A DNA stretch of 64,000 nucleotides. Source: JADJPO01 sp963724535 (GTDB taxonomy: Bacteria; Actinomycetota; Actinomycetes; Actinomycetales; Kineosporiaceae). The translations under genes and the position numbers were made by a program. Positions 21,362 to 30,552 of this stretch are shown piece by piece (positions within the stretch are counted from its first letter, which is position 1; every line of letters begins with the position of its first letter). The DNA is taken from assembly GCA_963724535.1 (NCBI GenBank), contig CAVRVD010000002.1:1-64000 (forward strand), in the 5' to 3' direction. The notes beneath the pieces are model-generated. The model worked only from the letters and a program-made list of their open reading frames with translations. It was not told where the DNA came from and searched no databases.

Positions 21362-21970
21362 TCAGCCGTAGGTGTCCCGGGGACCCACCCCACCGGGGGC
21401 CGAGCGTGGGCCCCTTCGCCAGGACGGTGAGGTGGGGGCGAGCACGACGATCTTGGTGACGACATCCTCGCCGACCTCTTCGGTCAACCGGCGCATCACC
21501 TGGGGCAGCAGCAGTCTGAGCTGGGTGGCCCAGGCCGTGGAGTCGGCGCGCACGGTGAGCACGGACTCGATGAACGCCTCCGGGGTGCAGTGGGCCGCGA
21601 TCTCCGCACCGACCACGGCCTCCCAGCGTCCGATCACGCCACCGACGGCGACCGGGGCCTGCCACCCGCGATCGGCCACCAGTCGGTCGACCGTGGCCCC
21701 GACCGTCTGCGGGTCGCGCCCGTCGGGGCGGGCACCCGAGAGCACGGTCGGATCCCAGCGACGTGGACGCCGCCCGGGGTTGCCGGCCGCCGATCCCCGC
21801 CCGCCGCGCGCCGACGGCGTGGGGGTCAGGCCCCGGGCCCGCGCCGCGGCCTTGGCCCGGTTGAGGGCCGACCGGACGGCGTCGCCCGCCGCCTCGGCAT
21901 CCGGTTCGGACGGCGATGTTCCACGGGAAACATCGCCCGTCGCGCCGTCAGGATCCGGGTCATCGGACAC
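21362..21970 (-). CDS. DUF721 (DciA-like) protein
   Basis: Rv0004-type protein conserved between recF and gyrB in actinomycetes; the DciA family loads or supports the replicative helicase DnaB. The GTG at 21970 gives 202 residues and an 11-bp overlap with recF. The C-terminal domain (VIGRWEAVVGAEIAAHCTPEAF, TVRADSTAWATQLRLLLPQV) is the DUF721 core. The N-terminal about 90 residues are basic and disordered (SALNRAKAAARARGL). A parS-like site is embedded in its 5' coding part. Unusually, gyrB does not follow directly. Confidence 0.88.
   Translation of the reverse strand: MSDDPDPDGATGDVSRGTSPSEPDAEAAGDAVRSALNRAKAAARARGLTPTPSARGGRGSAAGNPGRRPRRWDPTVLSGARPDGRDPQTVGATVDRLVADRGWQAPVAVGGVIGRWEAVVGAEIAAHCTPEAFIESVLTVRADSTAWATQLRLLLPQVMRRLTEEVGEDVVTKIVVLAPTSPSWRRGPRSAPGGVGPRDTYG
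21917..21932. promoter_or_regulatory. parS-like site inside the DUF721 gene
   Basis: TGTTCCACGGGAAACA matches 14 of 16 consensus positions (differences at 5 and 10). The flanks extend the dyad (GATG...CATC). It encodes the DVSRGTS segment of the protein. Confidence 0.75.
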
Positions 21971-23168
21971 GGTGCACCTCCCCGCCCATGACGTCGATCC
22001 TGGCACCGGCCAGCACCTCGGGGACATCCTCCGGGACCGCCGCCGTGACCAGCACCTGCTCCGCCCCTGCCACCGACTCGGCGAGCCGGGTGCGCCGTCC
22101 GGTGTCGAGCTCGGCGAACACGTCGTCGAGGATCAGCACCGGCTCGCCGGCCCCGTCGTCGCCGATGTCGGCCTTGAGCAGCTCGTAGGCGGCCAGCTTG
22201 AGCGCCAGCGCGTACGACCAGGACTCGCCGTGGCTGGCATAGCCCTTCGCCGGCACCAACCCGGCCCCCACACCCGCCATCGGTGTACTCAACCCCGCCC
22301 CACCACCGAAGTCCAGCTGCAGCACCAGGTCGTCGCGGTGCGGACCGACCAGGCTCACCCCGCGCTCGAGCTCCCTGCCTCGGGCCTTGGCCAGAGCCTC
22401 GAGCAGTCGAGCGGCGAGCAGGTCGCGGCTGCGCTCGGCCTGGGGCAGGTCGGGGGTGATGTCCGCACCCAGGCTGGACCGGTAGCCGAGCAGTGCCGCG
22501 CCCTGCCCGGCGGCCACCGCCTGGTAGGCCGCAGCGACCAATGGGGTGAGCAGGTGGACCAGGTGCAGCCGGCCGGCGAGCAGCTCCGCCCCGGCGGTGG
22601 CCAGGTGCGCGTCCCAGACATCCAGGGTGCGCACGTCACCACGGCCGGCCCGGATCGTCGCCCCGGCACTCTTGAGCAGGGCGTTGCGCTGGCGTACCAC
22701 CTTCTCCAGGTCGGCGCGCACCCCGGCGAACCGCGGCGCACGGGCCACCAGCAAGTCGTCAAGGAACCGGCGCCGGCCGTCCGGGTCGCCCTTGACCAGC
22801 GCCAGGTCCTCCGGCGCGAACAGCACGATGCGCAGCAACCCCAGCACCTCGCGCGCCCTCGGTACGGGGGAGCGGTTGATCCGCGCCTTGTTCGCCGCCC
22901 CCGGCACGATCTCCAGCTCGACCAGGACGGCGCGCTCGGCCCGCTGGATCGCGGTGCGGACCACGGCCCGTGGCGCACCGATCCGGACCAGTGGCGCATC
23001 GGCCGACACCCGGTGGCTGGACAGGGAGGCGACGTAGCCGATCGCCTCGACCAGATTCGTCTTGCCCTGCCCGTTCGGCCCGATCAGCGAGCTGACGCCG
23101 CGCGCCAGGGGCAGCTCGACCTCGGCGTAGGAGCGGAAGTCGGCCAGCGACAGATGCGTGACGTGCAC
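21960..23168 (-). CDS. recF: DNA replication and repair protein RecF
   Basis: SMC-like ATPase that helps load RecA onto gapped DNA. The 402-residue protein has Walker A GPNGQGKT (30-37), the signature SHGESWS, and Walker B LILDDVFAELD with the D-loop Asp. Its stop overlaps the DUF721 start. Position downstream of dnaN and gnd is standard for actinomycetes. Confidence 0.97.
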   Translation of the reverse strand: MHVTHLSLADFRSYAEVELPLARGVSSLIGPNGQGKTNLVEAIGYVASLSSHRVSADAPLVRIGAPRAVVRTAIQRAERAVLVELEIVPGAANKARINRSPVPRAREVLGLLRIVLFAPEDLALVKGDPDGRRRFLDDLLVARAPRFAGVRADLEKVVRQRNALLKSAGATIRAGRGDVRTLDVWDAHLATAGAELLAGRLHLVHLLTPLVAAAYQAVAAGQGAALLGYRSSLGADITPDLPQAERSRDLLAARLLEALAKARGRELERGVSLVGPHRDDLVLQLDFGGGAGLSTPMAGVGAGLVPAKGYASHGESWSYALALKLAAYELLKADIGDDGAGEPVLILDDVFAELDTGRRTRLAESVAGAEQVLVTAAVPEDVPEVLAGARIDVMGGEVHRVR

Positions 23169-23198
23169 GGGGACGGGGGGCTGACGGCCGCGACGCCG

Positions 23199-24128
23199 TC
23201 AGTCGTTCGTCACGCCGGGCCCGGCGGACGGACCCGGCGGCTGTGCCTGGGTCGCGGTCACGGCGTGCCCACCGAACTGGTTGCGCAGGGCGGCGACCGC
23301 CTTCATCGCCGGCGAGTCGACCTGGCGGGAGGAGAACCGAGCGAACAGGGCCGCCGAGATCACCGGCACCGGGACGGCGTTGTCGATGGCCTCCTCGACG
23401 GTCCAGCGACCCTCGCCGGAGTCGTTGACGAAACCCCTCACCTCGCCGAGCCCGGGGTCGGACTCGAGGGCCTTGACCAGCAGGTCGAGCAACCAGGACC
23501 GGACCACCGTGCCGCGGGTCCAGGCCTGGAAGCAGCCGCGGGTGTCGGTGACGATGTCCTTCGCCGTGAGTAGTTCGTAGCCCTCCGCGTAGGCCTGCAT
23601 CAGGCCGTACTCGATGCCGTTGTGCACCATCTTCGCGTAGTGGCCGGCGCCGACCGAGCCGGCGTGCACGAAGCCCTCCTCACGTGGGCCCTCGGGGCGG
23701 AGCGCGTCGAAGACCGGCATCGCCCGCTCGACCAGGATTGGGTCACCGCCGACCATCAGCCCGTACCCGTTCTCCAGCCCCCACACTCCGCCAGAGACGC
23801 CGCAGTCCAGGTAGCCGATGCCCCTGGCAGCCAGGGTCTCGGCATGGACCACGTCGTCGGTGAACCGGGAGTTGCCACCTTCGATGACCAGGTCGTCCTC
23901 ACCGAGCAGAACCGCCAGCTCGTCGACGGTCGAGGTGGTCGGTCCACCGTGCGGCACCATGATCCACACGGTTCGAGGGGCGGGGAGGGCGGCGACCAGC
24001 TCGCTCAGCGAGGCGGCGTCGCTCAGATCGGGGTCACGGTCGTAGCCGGTGACCTCGATCCCGGCGTTGCGCAGTCGGGTGCGCATGTTGCCACCCATCT
24101 TGCCCAGGCCGACCAGTCCGATGTGCAC
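23199..24128 (-). CDS. gnd: 6-phosphogluconate dehydrogenase, NAD-type, decarboxylating
   Basis: Converts 6-phosphogluconate to ribulose 5-phosphate and CO2 with reduction of a nicotinamide cofactor. The GTG start follows AGGAGG. The 309-residue length is that of the short GndA/YqeC group rather than the 470-residue E. coli enzyme. The Rossmann motif is GLVGLGKMGGNM; the acidic YDRDPD after the second strand suggests NAD preference. The substrate loops DCGVSGGVWGLENG and the catalytic KMVHNGIEYG are present. The position between recF and dnaN is seen in many actinomycetes. Confidence 0.95.
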   Translation of the reverse strand: MHIGLVGLGKMGGNMRTRLRNAGIEVTGYDRDPDLSDAASLSELVAALPAPRTVWIMVPHGGPTTSTVDELAVLLGEDDLVIEGGNSRFTDDVVHAETLAARGIGYLDCGVSGGVWGLENGYGLMVGGDPILVERAMPVFDALRPEGPREEGFVHAGSVGAGHYAKMVHNGIEYGLMQAYAEGYELLTAKDIVTDTRGCFQAWTRGTVVRSWLLDLLVKALESDPGLGEVRGFVNDSGEGRWTVEEAIDNAVPVPVISAALFARFSSRQVDSPAMKAVAALRNQFGGHAVTATQAQPPGPSAGPGVTND

Positions 24129-24191
24129 GCGCGCCTCCTATGAGGGTTCCGTCGGGGCAGGGCTGGGTCGTCGGGTGCCACCAGTTCGATG

Positions 24192-25331
24192 TCAGCTGTT
24201 CAGCCGGACCGGCAGCACCAGGTAGCGGAACCCGAGCCGGTCGACGGTCGCGGCGTCCCCGTCGGCGTCGGCCGCCGAGATCACCACCGGTTTGGTGGGC
24301 TGGGTGAAGGTCATCCGGGTCAGCTCGGCGTTGACCCCGGACAGACCCTCAAGCAGGAACTGCGGGTTGAACGCGAGCATCAGCTCCTCGCCGACGATGT
24401 CGGCCTCGACCGCCTCGGAGGCCTGCGCGTCCTCACCCTGACCGGCCTCGAGCACGATCGAGGAGTCCACGAACCGCAGCCGGACGGCGGCGTGGCGACC
24501 GGCGACCAGCGAGACCCGGCGGGCGGCCTCCGACAGTGCGGCGGTGTTCACCCTCGCCTCACCGGAGTGCTCGCTCGGGAAGAGCCCGAGCACCTGGGGA
24601 TATTCGCCGTCCATCAACAGGGACGTGGTGCGTCGGCCACCGGCCTCGAAGCCGATCAGCTCACCACTGCTGTCCTGCGGCAGGGCCAGGGTGATGTCGC
24701 CGACCGCGCCGAGAGCCTTGGACACCTCGGACAGGGTGCGGGCGCGTACCAGCGCGGAGGTGTCCATTCCCGGTGTGGCCGGATTCCAGGGCAGGGTCCG
24801 GACGGCGAGCCGGTACCGGTCGGTGGCCATCAGGGTCAGCCGGTCGCCCTCGATCACGGTCTGGACGCCGGTGAGCACCGGACGGGTGTCGTCGCGGCTG
24901 GCCGCGACGGTCACCTGGGCCACGGCCTGGCTGAACTCGGAACCGGAGATGGTGCCTACGGCGTCCGGCATGGTCGGCAGGGCCGGGTAGTCGTCCACCG
25001 GCATGGTCAGCAGGGTGAAGCGGGTCGCTCCGCAGACGATCTCCACCCGGGAGCCGTCGGTGGCCACGTCGACCGGACGGGCCGGCAGCGACCGGGAGAT
25101 GTCGGCCAACAGCTTGCCGGAGACCAGGACGGTGCCCGGGTCGGAGACCTCGGCGCTCGTCTCGACCCTGGCCGACACCTCGTAGTCGAAACTCGACAGT
25201 CGCAGCACGCCGTCGGCGTCAGCCTCGATGAGCAGTCCGGCCAGCACCGGCACCGGCGGGTTGCTGGGCAGGGCACGGGCCACCCAGGTGACGGCCTCGG
25301 CCAGAACGTCTCTCTCGACCCGGAACTTCAC
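24192..25331 (-). CDS. dnaN: DNA polymerase III beta sliding clamp
   Basis: The ring-shaped clamp that tethers DNA polymerase III. The GTG at 25331 is chosen because GGAGAAAGG lies upstream and it gives the family-typical N-terminus (VKFRVERDVLAEAVTWVARALP) and 379 residues; longer in-frame readings run into the origin. Three clamp repeats are recognisable, ending in YLVLPVRL just before the stop, the conserved C-terminal peptide region. Confidence 0.97.
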   Translation of the reverse strand: MKFRVERDVLAEAVTWVARALPSNPPVPVLAGLLIEADADGVLRLSSFDYEVSARVETSAEVSDPGTVLVSGKLLADISRSLPARPVDVATDGSRVEIVCGATRFTLLTMPVDDYPALPTMPDAVGTISGSEFSQAVAQVTVAASRDDTRPVLTGVQTVIEGDRLTLMATDRYRLAVRTLPWNPATPGMDTSALVRARTLSEVSKALGAVGDITLALPQDSSGELIGFEAGGRRTTSLLMDGEYPQVLGLFPSEHSGEARVNTAALSEAARRVSLVAGRHAAVRLRFVDSSIVLEAGQGEDAQASEAVEADIVGEELMLAFNPQFLLEGLSGVNAELTRMTFTQPTKPVVISAADADGDAATVDRLGFRYLVLPVRLNS

Positions 25332-26176
25332 GCCGGCCCGCCTTTCTCCAAGATGCGACTGCTGCGCTCGATTGGGAAGCGGGCGGTGTGGACACTGGTG
25401 CGGACCGTGGTCGCGGGGTCCTGCCGCAGTGAGGCGTGCACACGCGAGCCCGTGGATGTCGGCGCGGAACGACACTACCGCGCTCGGACGGCGGTGCGCG
25501 CCGTGGAGCCGGGTCACCCGGGCCGGACGATCAGTCACGGACGACCGAACCGCCGCAGCCCCAGATGTGGGTGGATCACCTCTCATCTTCTCTAGGTACC
25601 GGGTTTGTCGTAGCGGTTGTGGACCCTGTGGGCGAGGGGGTGTCCACCCAGGTCACCGGACCGGTAGGGGTGTTCGTGACCGGTGGATGCACGGCCGGGT
25701 GGTGGTGGACACCTGGGGATGGACGACGAGCCGGCGCCGTCCGGCGTCGGGACCGTCCACCACAGCCGCCCAGGTCATCCACATCGGGCGCCAGCACGTC
25801 CCGAGTTTGTCCACAGGTTGTCCACGGTCCGTGGATGACGGTGACAGCAGTGACTGTGCACGCAGGAGAGTCCGGTGTGACACGAGGGGCTGGTGTTCCT
25901 TACGTGACTTCCAGAGGGGTGGTGGACCCGATCATGAGGGTTTCGCGGGGGTCCGGGGCGTGTGCCCGAGTGCGGACGCCCGGGGGCGTTAACACACTGT
26001 TGACCTGTCGCGACCCTGGATCCACAGAGTTGTCCCCACGCTGTGCACGAAATGATGTCGATGTCACGATCCGTGCCCGGCTCGGGGGTCGGGCAGGCGA
26101 CGGTGGCCCATCGACCGTGGTCCATCGAGGGTGGTCCGTCGACGGGGGCTCCGGGCTGAGCCGAGGCGTCCGGCGG
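25332..26176. other. oriC: Chromosomal replication origin oriC (dnaA-dnaN spacer)
   Basis: An 845-bp gene-free stretch between dnaA and dnaN, the usual place of oriC in actinomycetes. DnaA boxes include TTGTCCACA (25807-25815, perfect) with TTGTCCACG 2 bp further (25818-25826), TCATCCACA (25775-25783) and TTGTCCCCA (26030-26038). Weaker ones are TGTGGACCC (25618-25626), GTGTCCACC (25640-25648) and CGTGGATGA (25830-25838). The least GC-rich patch is near 25985-26005 (GTTAACACACTGTTGACC), a candidate unwinding site. Confidence 0.88.
25807..25826 (+). promoter_or_regulatory. Tandem DnaA boxes in oriC
   Basis: One perfect (TTGTCCACA) and one 8/9 (TTGTCCACG) DnaA box lie in the same direction with 2 bp between, the strongest pair in the origin. 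Confidence 0.85.
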
Positions 26177-27838
26177 TCAGGAGCGGGCGGACTGGCGGAT
26201 CCGGTTGGTGAGCTCGGTGACCTCGGTGTAGGTCTTGCGCCGCTCAGCCATCAGGTGGCGGATCTTGCGCTCGGCGTGGATCACCGTGGTGTGGTCCCGG
26301 CCGCCGAACTGCTGCCCGATCTTCGGCAGCGACAGGTCGGTCAGCTCCCGACACAGGTACATGGCGATCTGGCGGGCGTTGACCAGGGCGCGTGAGCGGG
26401 AGGAACCACACAGGTCCTCGATGGTGAGCTCGAAGTAGGCCGCGGTCTGGGCCATGATCGTGCCAGCGGTGATGGTGGGGGTGTCGTCGTCTGGGATCAG
26501 GTCCTTCAGCACGATCTCGGCCAGGGACAGGTCGACGACCTGCCGGTTCAGACTGGCGAACGCCGTGACCCTGATCAGCGCGCCCTCGAGCTCGCGGATG
26601 TTGGTGGAGATCTTGCTGGCGATGTACTCCAGCACGTCGTCGCGCACCTCGAGCCGCTCCGCCATGGCCTTCTTGCGCAAGATGGCGATCCGGGTCTCCA
26701 GGTCGGGCGGGCCGACGTCGGTGATCAGACCCCACTCGAACCGGCTGCGCATCCGCTCCTCGAAGCCGGACAGCTGCTTGGGCGGCAGGTCGGAGGTGAT
26801 CACGACCTGCTTGTTGGCGTTGTGCAGGGTGTTGAAGGTGTGGAAGAACTCCTCCTGGGTCTGCACCTTGCCCTGCAGGAACTGGATGTCGTCGATGAGC
26901 AGCACGTCGACGTCGCGGTAGCGGCGCTGGAAGTTGCCGGCCTTGTCGTCGCGAATGCTGTTGATGAAGTCGTTGGTGAACTCCTCCGAGTTCACGTAGC
27001 GCACGCTGACGCCGGGGTAGCGGCTGGAGGCGTAGTGGCCGATGGCGTGCAGCAGGTGGGTCTTGCCCAGCCCGGAGTCGCCGTAGACGAACAGCGGGTT
27101 GTAGGCCTTGGCCGGCGCTTCGGCGACGGCCACGGCGGCGGCGTGCGCGAACCGGTTGCGGTCGCCGATGACGAAGGTCTCGAAGGTGTACTTCGGGTTC
27201 AACCGGGAGGTGTCGCCGCCGGACCGGGCCGGTACCCGGCTGGTGGGGCGCAGCAGCTCAGGGCGGCTGCCCTCGTAGCTCGGCGAATCGTCGTCCACGT
27301 CGCGGTTGTAGCCGGTCGGATAGCCCGGGCCGGACTGGCCGTACCGCTCGGTGGCCTGGTCGCCTGTCCGGTCGGCGGTGCGTTCGCCGTCCAGGCGCCG
27401 CACATCGATGACCTCGTGCCGTAGGTCGTCGACGGGACGGCCTGGCTCCTCGTGCGGTCCACCCAGCCCGGGCCGGACGACCGGTTGCGGGTAGCCGGAG
27501 TGGCGGTGCTCCGGCGTGCGGTGGTCCGACCTCACCAAGTGCCCGCCGGCAGCCTCGGCCTCGGCGTCCTGGGTCAGTGAGGTGTCGATGGTGACCGCGA
27601 GCCGCACCGGGTGACCGAGCTCGGCCGCCAACGCGGAGGTGATCGCCTCGCGCATCCGCTGCTCGAGCACTTCCTTGGTCAGCTCGTTCGGGGCGGCGAG
27701 CAGAACGGTGCCGTCGAGCAGGCCGAGCGGGCGGGTGAGGCGGACGAACGCGCGCTGCTGAGGGGTCACGCCAAGGCCGTCCAGAGCGGCAACTGCCCGG
27801 TGCCATACCGAGGAGAAGTCCTCTCCTGCGTTGGTCAC
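26177..27838 (-). CDS. dnaA: Chromosomal replication initiator DnaA
   Basis: Binds DnaA boxes and melts the origin. The GTG start at 27836-27838 follows AAAGGAGG; 553 residues. Domain I (1-90) contains the DnaB/helicase-interacting fold. Domain II (about 95-220) is a long, Arg/Gly/Pro-rich linker typical of actinomycetes. The AAA+ domain has Walker A GDSGLGKTH (about 250), Walker B LLIDDIQF and sensor LSGFEERMRSRF. Domain IV ends with the box-reading helix GGRDHTTVIHAERKI. TTATCCACA upstream of its start suggests autoregulation. Confidence 0.98.
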   Translation of the reverse strand: MTNAGEDFSSVWHRAVAALDGLGVTPQQRAFVRLTRPLGLLDGTVLLAAPNELTKEVLEQRMREAITSALAAELGHPVRLAVTIDTSLTQDAEAEAAGGHLVRSDHRTPEHRHSGYPQPVVRPGLGGPHEEPGRPVDDLRHEVIDVRRLDGERTADRTGDQATERYGQSGPGYPTGYNRDVDDDSPSYEGSRPELLRPTSRVPARSGGDTSRLNPKYTFETFVIGDRNRFAHAAAVAVAEAPAKAYNPLFVYGDSGLGKTHLLHAIGHYASSRYPGVSVRYVNSEEFTNDFINSIRDDKAGNFQRRYRDVDVLLIDDIQFLQGKVQTQEEFFHTFNTLHNANKQVVITSDLPPKQLSGFEERMRSRFEWGLITDVGPPDLETRIAILRKKAMAERLEVRDDVLEYIASKISTNIRELEGALIRVTAFASLNRQVVDLSLAEIVLKDLIPDDDTPTITAGTIMAQTAAYFELTIEDLCGSSRSRALVNARQIAMYLCRELTDLSLPKIGQQFGGRDHTTVIHAERKIRHLMAERRKTYTEVTELTNRIRQSARS

Positions 27839-28300
27839 GCGGGGAACCTCCTTTACCTGGCTGGCCCGGACCTCAGTGCTTGGTCCACACAGTTATCCAC
27901 AACCTGTGCATGAGAGTGGCCGTCCGTTGCCAGTCGGGCGGAGCGACTCCCCGCGCGGTGCTCCGGCTGGCCTTACGCACCCGCGCTGAGGGTCTCGGCG
28001 TGTCGACGCGTCCACGGGGCCAGCAGGTAGGACCATAGCCTGTTGGCCCGTCGAGCGTGAGTCGGTCGCTGATCATACGCAGTGTAGTGAGTGACAACTC
28101 AGTGTAGTCATCCTGGCCGGCGGAGGGGCGGAGCCGAATTGACCCTGTCCCGGACTGCGCCGTACCGTGAGGAATCTAAACGACGCGATGTTGTTCCGAT
28201 CTGGGGCCTTGTGGTGTCGTTGACATTCGACCCGTGACGCTCGGAGAGCGTCGCGCCCAGCATCCGGCCCAGTGGGCCGACCGAGCGTGGAGTATCTCCT
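27839..28300. promoter_or_regulatory. Divergent dnaA/rpmH promoter region with DnaA boxes
   Basis: This 462-bp spacer drives dnaA leftward and the rpmH operon rightward. TTATCCACA (27893-27901, perfect) and TGGTCCACA (27881-27889, 8/9) lie 40-60 bp upstream of the dnaA start. A direct repeat CAGTGTAGT at 28080-28088 and 28100-28108 (20-bp step) sits mid-spacer. TTGACA at 28220-28225 could be the -35 of rpmH, but I cannot point to a matching -10. There is no coding sequence. Confidence 0.65.
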
Positions 28301-28438
28301 GTGAGCAAGCGGACCTTCCAGCCGAACAACCGGCGCCGGGCCAAGACCCACGGTTTCCGGCTGCGCATGCGCACCCGCGCAGGGCGCGCCATCCTCGCCG
28401 CCCGCCGTCGCAAGGGCCGCGCCCAGCTCTCCGCCTGA
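28301..28438 (+). CDS. rpmH: 50S ribosomal protein L34
   Basis: A 45-residue basic ribosomal protein starting at GTG 28301, 8 bp after GGAG. The sequence begins SKRTFQPNNRRRAKTHGF and goes on RLRMRTRAGRAI, the L34 signature throughout. It heads the rpmH-rnpA-yidD-yidC-jag-rsmG operon found next to the origin in most bacteria. Confidence 0.97.
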   Translation: MSKRTFQPNNRRRAKTHGFRLRMRTRAGRAILAARRRKGRAQLSA

Positions 28439-28463
28439 CCGGCCCGGCTTCTCCGCGGCCGCT

Positions 28464-28946
28464 GTGCTTCCTTCCCGATACCGGATGCGACGTGCCCCCG
28501 AGTTCCACCGTGCGCTGAGGTCGGGATGGCGTGCTACCCGCGGCTGCCTCGTCGTCCACCTCGCCCGGAACCCGCCGCCCCCCCAGACCCTGATCTCCGG
28601 CCCCGAACCGGCAACCGGTCCCGGCCGGGTCGGCCCGGCCACTCGTGTCGGGTTGGTGGTCCCGAAGTCGGTGGGCGGAGCGGTGGTCCGCAACCGGGTG
28701 AAGCGGCGCCTGCGTGCCCTCCTGGCCGAGCACCTGGTCGCCGGCCCGCGGTCCCGGTCAGCCGCCGGCTCCCCCGCCCGTGAGCCGTCCGGCCCCGATG
28801 AGGCGTCTCGACCGACGCTGCTCGTCGTCCGTGCCCTGCCCGCCGCCGGCACGGCGTCCTACACCGTGTTGTCTGACGACCTGGCCGCCGCGCTGGCCGC
28901 GGCGTGCTCGCGAGGCGCCGGTGTGTCGTCCGGGGGCCGTCGATGA
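28464..28946 (+). CDS. rnpA: Ribonuclease P protein component
   Basis: Protein subunit of RNase P, which trims tRNA 5' leaders. It starts at GTG 28464; 160 residues. The RNR signature is present as VVRNRVKRRLRALL, preceded by RVGLVVPKSVGGA. Two inserts (PPPPQTLISGPEPATGPG and RSRSAAGSPAREPSGPDE) make it longer than the usual 115-125 residues. Its stop overlaps the yidD start (ATGA). Confidence 0.95.
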   Translation: MLPSRYRMRRAPEFHRALRSGWRATRGCLVVHLARNPPPPQTLISGPEPATGPGRVGPATRVGLVVPKSVGGAVVRNRVKRRLRALLAEHLVAGPRSRSAAGSPAREPSGPDEASRPTLLVVRALPAAGTASYTVLSDDLAAALAAACSRGAGVSSGGRR

Positions 28947-29398
28947 GCCCACTGCGACCTGCGGACACCCATCATCGGCGCCTGCTCCCGATCCGGGTCG
29001 GGGCGCTACGGCAGACGATCACCGACCGACTCGACCGGTTGCCCCGAACGCCACGTCGGATCGTGGTCACGGTGTGGCGGCTGCCGCAGTACCTGCTGAT
29101 CGGCTTGTTCACCCTGTGGCGGCTGGCGGTCTCACCGTTGTACGGCCAAACCTGCAAGTACTACCCGTCGTGCTCCGCCTACGGTCTGGAGGCGGTACGG
29201 CGCCATGGTGCGATCCGCGGGCTGGGCCTGACGTCGTGGCGACTGCTGCGCTGCAATCCCTGGAGCCACGGGGGCGTGGACGACGTGCCGTCTGTGCGGA
29301 CAGGGCACGACCGGGCCGACCGGGCGGCGGTTGCGCCTACCGACCGGCCCGCCACCAACGACCCCCGCGCCCGAGCGGCGCGCCGCCTGAACGCCTGA
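28943..29398 (+). CDS. yidD: Membrane protein insertion efficiency factor YidD
   Basis: A 151-residue protein helping YidC-dependent insertion at the membrane. The ATG at 28943 overlaps the rnpA stop. The family core is unmistakable: LFTLWRLAVSPLYGQTCKYY, PSCSAYGLEAVRRHGAIRG and RLLRCNPWSHGG, with the conserved Cys residues. An N-terminal extension of about 40 residues and a C-terminal Arg/Ala-rich tail are added. Confidence 0.95.
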   Translation: MSPLRPADTHHRRLLPIRVGALRQTITDRLDRLPRTPRRIVVTVWRLPQYLLIGLFTLWRLAVSPLYGQTCKYYPSCSAYGLEAVRRHGAIRGLGLTSWRLLRCNPWSHGGVDDVPSVRTGHDRADRAAVAPTDRPATNDPRARAARRLNA

Positions 29399-29416
29399 GA
29401 ATCGGCAAGGAGTGCC

Positions 29417-30445
29417 ATGGGAGTGATCGACTCGATCCTGGGACCCATCGAGCTGGTGGTCGCTTGGATCATGGTGGCCTGGCACGCGGGGCTCACGGCG
29501 ATCGGGCTGCCGGCCACGTCCGGGGTGACCTGGGCGTTGTCCATCGTCGGTCTCGTGATCGTGATCCGGATCCTGCTCATCCCGCTGTTCGTCAAGCAGA
29601 TCAAGGCCTCTCGCGGCCTGCAGCTGCTGCAGCCGGAGATGAAGAAGATCCAGGACAAGTACAAGGGCAAGACCGACCAGCCCTCTCGCGAGGCGATGAC
29701 CCGCGAGATGATGGGGTTGTACAAGCACCACGGGACCAACCCGCTCGCTTCGTGCATGCCGATCCTGCTGCAGTCGCCGATCTTCTTCGCGCTGTTCCGG
29801 GTGCTCAACGGGATTCCCAAGCAGAAGACCGTCGGTCCGCTGAACGAGGAGCTGGTCCGGCAGGCCGACGAGGCGACGATATTCGGGGCCCCGCTGTCGG
29901 ACACGTTCCTGAAGGCCGACACCCTCTCGACGCAGATCCTCACCGTGGTCCTGATCGCGCTGATGTCGGGGACGACGTTCATCACCCAGCGCCAGCTGAT
30001 GCGCAAGAACATGCCGGCGGCGGCGCTCGAAGGCCAGTTCGCCCAGCAGCAGAAGATCCTGCTGTACCTGTTGCCGGTCATCTTCGCCGTCTCGGGCGTG
30101 AACTTCCCGATCGGTGTGCTCCTGTACTGGCTGACCACGAACATCTGGTCGATGGGGCAGCAGTTCTATGTGATTCGGCGGATGCCGGCGCCGGGGTCCC
30201 TGGCTGAGCAGGCCCTGATGGAGCGGCGTCGCAAGCACGGCAAGTCGCCGCTGCCTGGGGTGACCCCGGCCGAGGACCTGCCCTCCACCGGGCCGGTTGT
30301 CGAGGCACCGCGTCCGCGTCAACAGCCCAAGCGGCAACCGCGCAGCAAGCGGCAGGGCGGTTCACCCCGACCCCCGCAGCGCCCACCGGGGAGCAAGAAG
30401 AAACGCCCCGGTGCGGAGAGCACAGGCAGTGTCGAGAGCGGCTGA
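29417..30445 (+). CDS. yidC: Membrane protein insertase YidC
   Basis: Inserts and folds inner-membrane proteins alone or with Sec. The 342 residues have the five-helix YidC/Oxa1 core without the large periplasmic domain of E. coli, as in other Gram-positives. The first helix (about 33-55) contains the groove Arg (VIVIRILLIPLF), followed by the two-helix cytoplasmic loop QPEMKKIQDKYKGK. MYKHHGTNP-type (LYKHHGTNPLASCMP) and FPIGVLLYWLTTN motifs follow. A basic C-terminal tail (KRQPRSKRQGG) can contact ribosomes. An AAGGAG site precedes the ATG. Confidence 0.96.
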   Translation: MGVIDSILGPIELVVAWIMVAWHAGLTAIGLPATSGVTWALSIVGLVIVIRILLIPLFVKQIKASRGLQLLQPEMKKIQDKYKGKTDQPSREAMTREMMGLYKHHGTNPLASCMPILLQSPIFFALFRVLNGIPKQKTVGPLNEELVRQADEATIFGAPLSDTFLKADTLSTQILTVVLIALMSGTTFITQRQLMRKNMPAAALEGQFAQQQKILLYLLPVIFAVSGVNFPIGVLLYWLTTNIWSMGQQFYVIRRMPAPGSLAEQALMERRRKHGKSPLPGVTPAEDLPSTGPVVEAPRPRQQPKRQPRSKRQGGSPRPPQRPPGSKKKRPGAESTGSVESG

Positions 30446-30552
30446 CCGCGCGGTCCCCGCTGACTGGTGCCGCCCACCGGGCCACCCATGATCCCCGAGT
30501 GCCGTGCCGGCCCGTGCCGGAGCAGTCGGCCCTCGTCGACGAGAGGAGCGTC

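Noticed and set aside
21372..23573. 733-codon plus-strand frame opposite DUF721, recF and gnd
   Set aside because: Antisense shadow of three clearly recognised genes; His/Gln/Arg-rich translation without domains.
24189..25595. 468-codon plus-strand frame opposite dnaN
   Set aside because: Antisense to dnaN and reaching into oriC; no protein motif.
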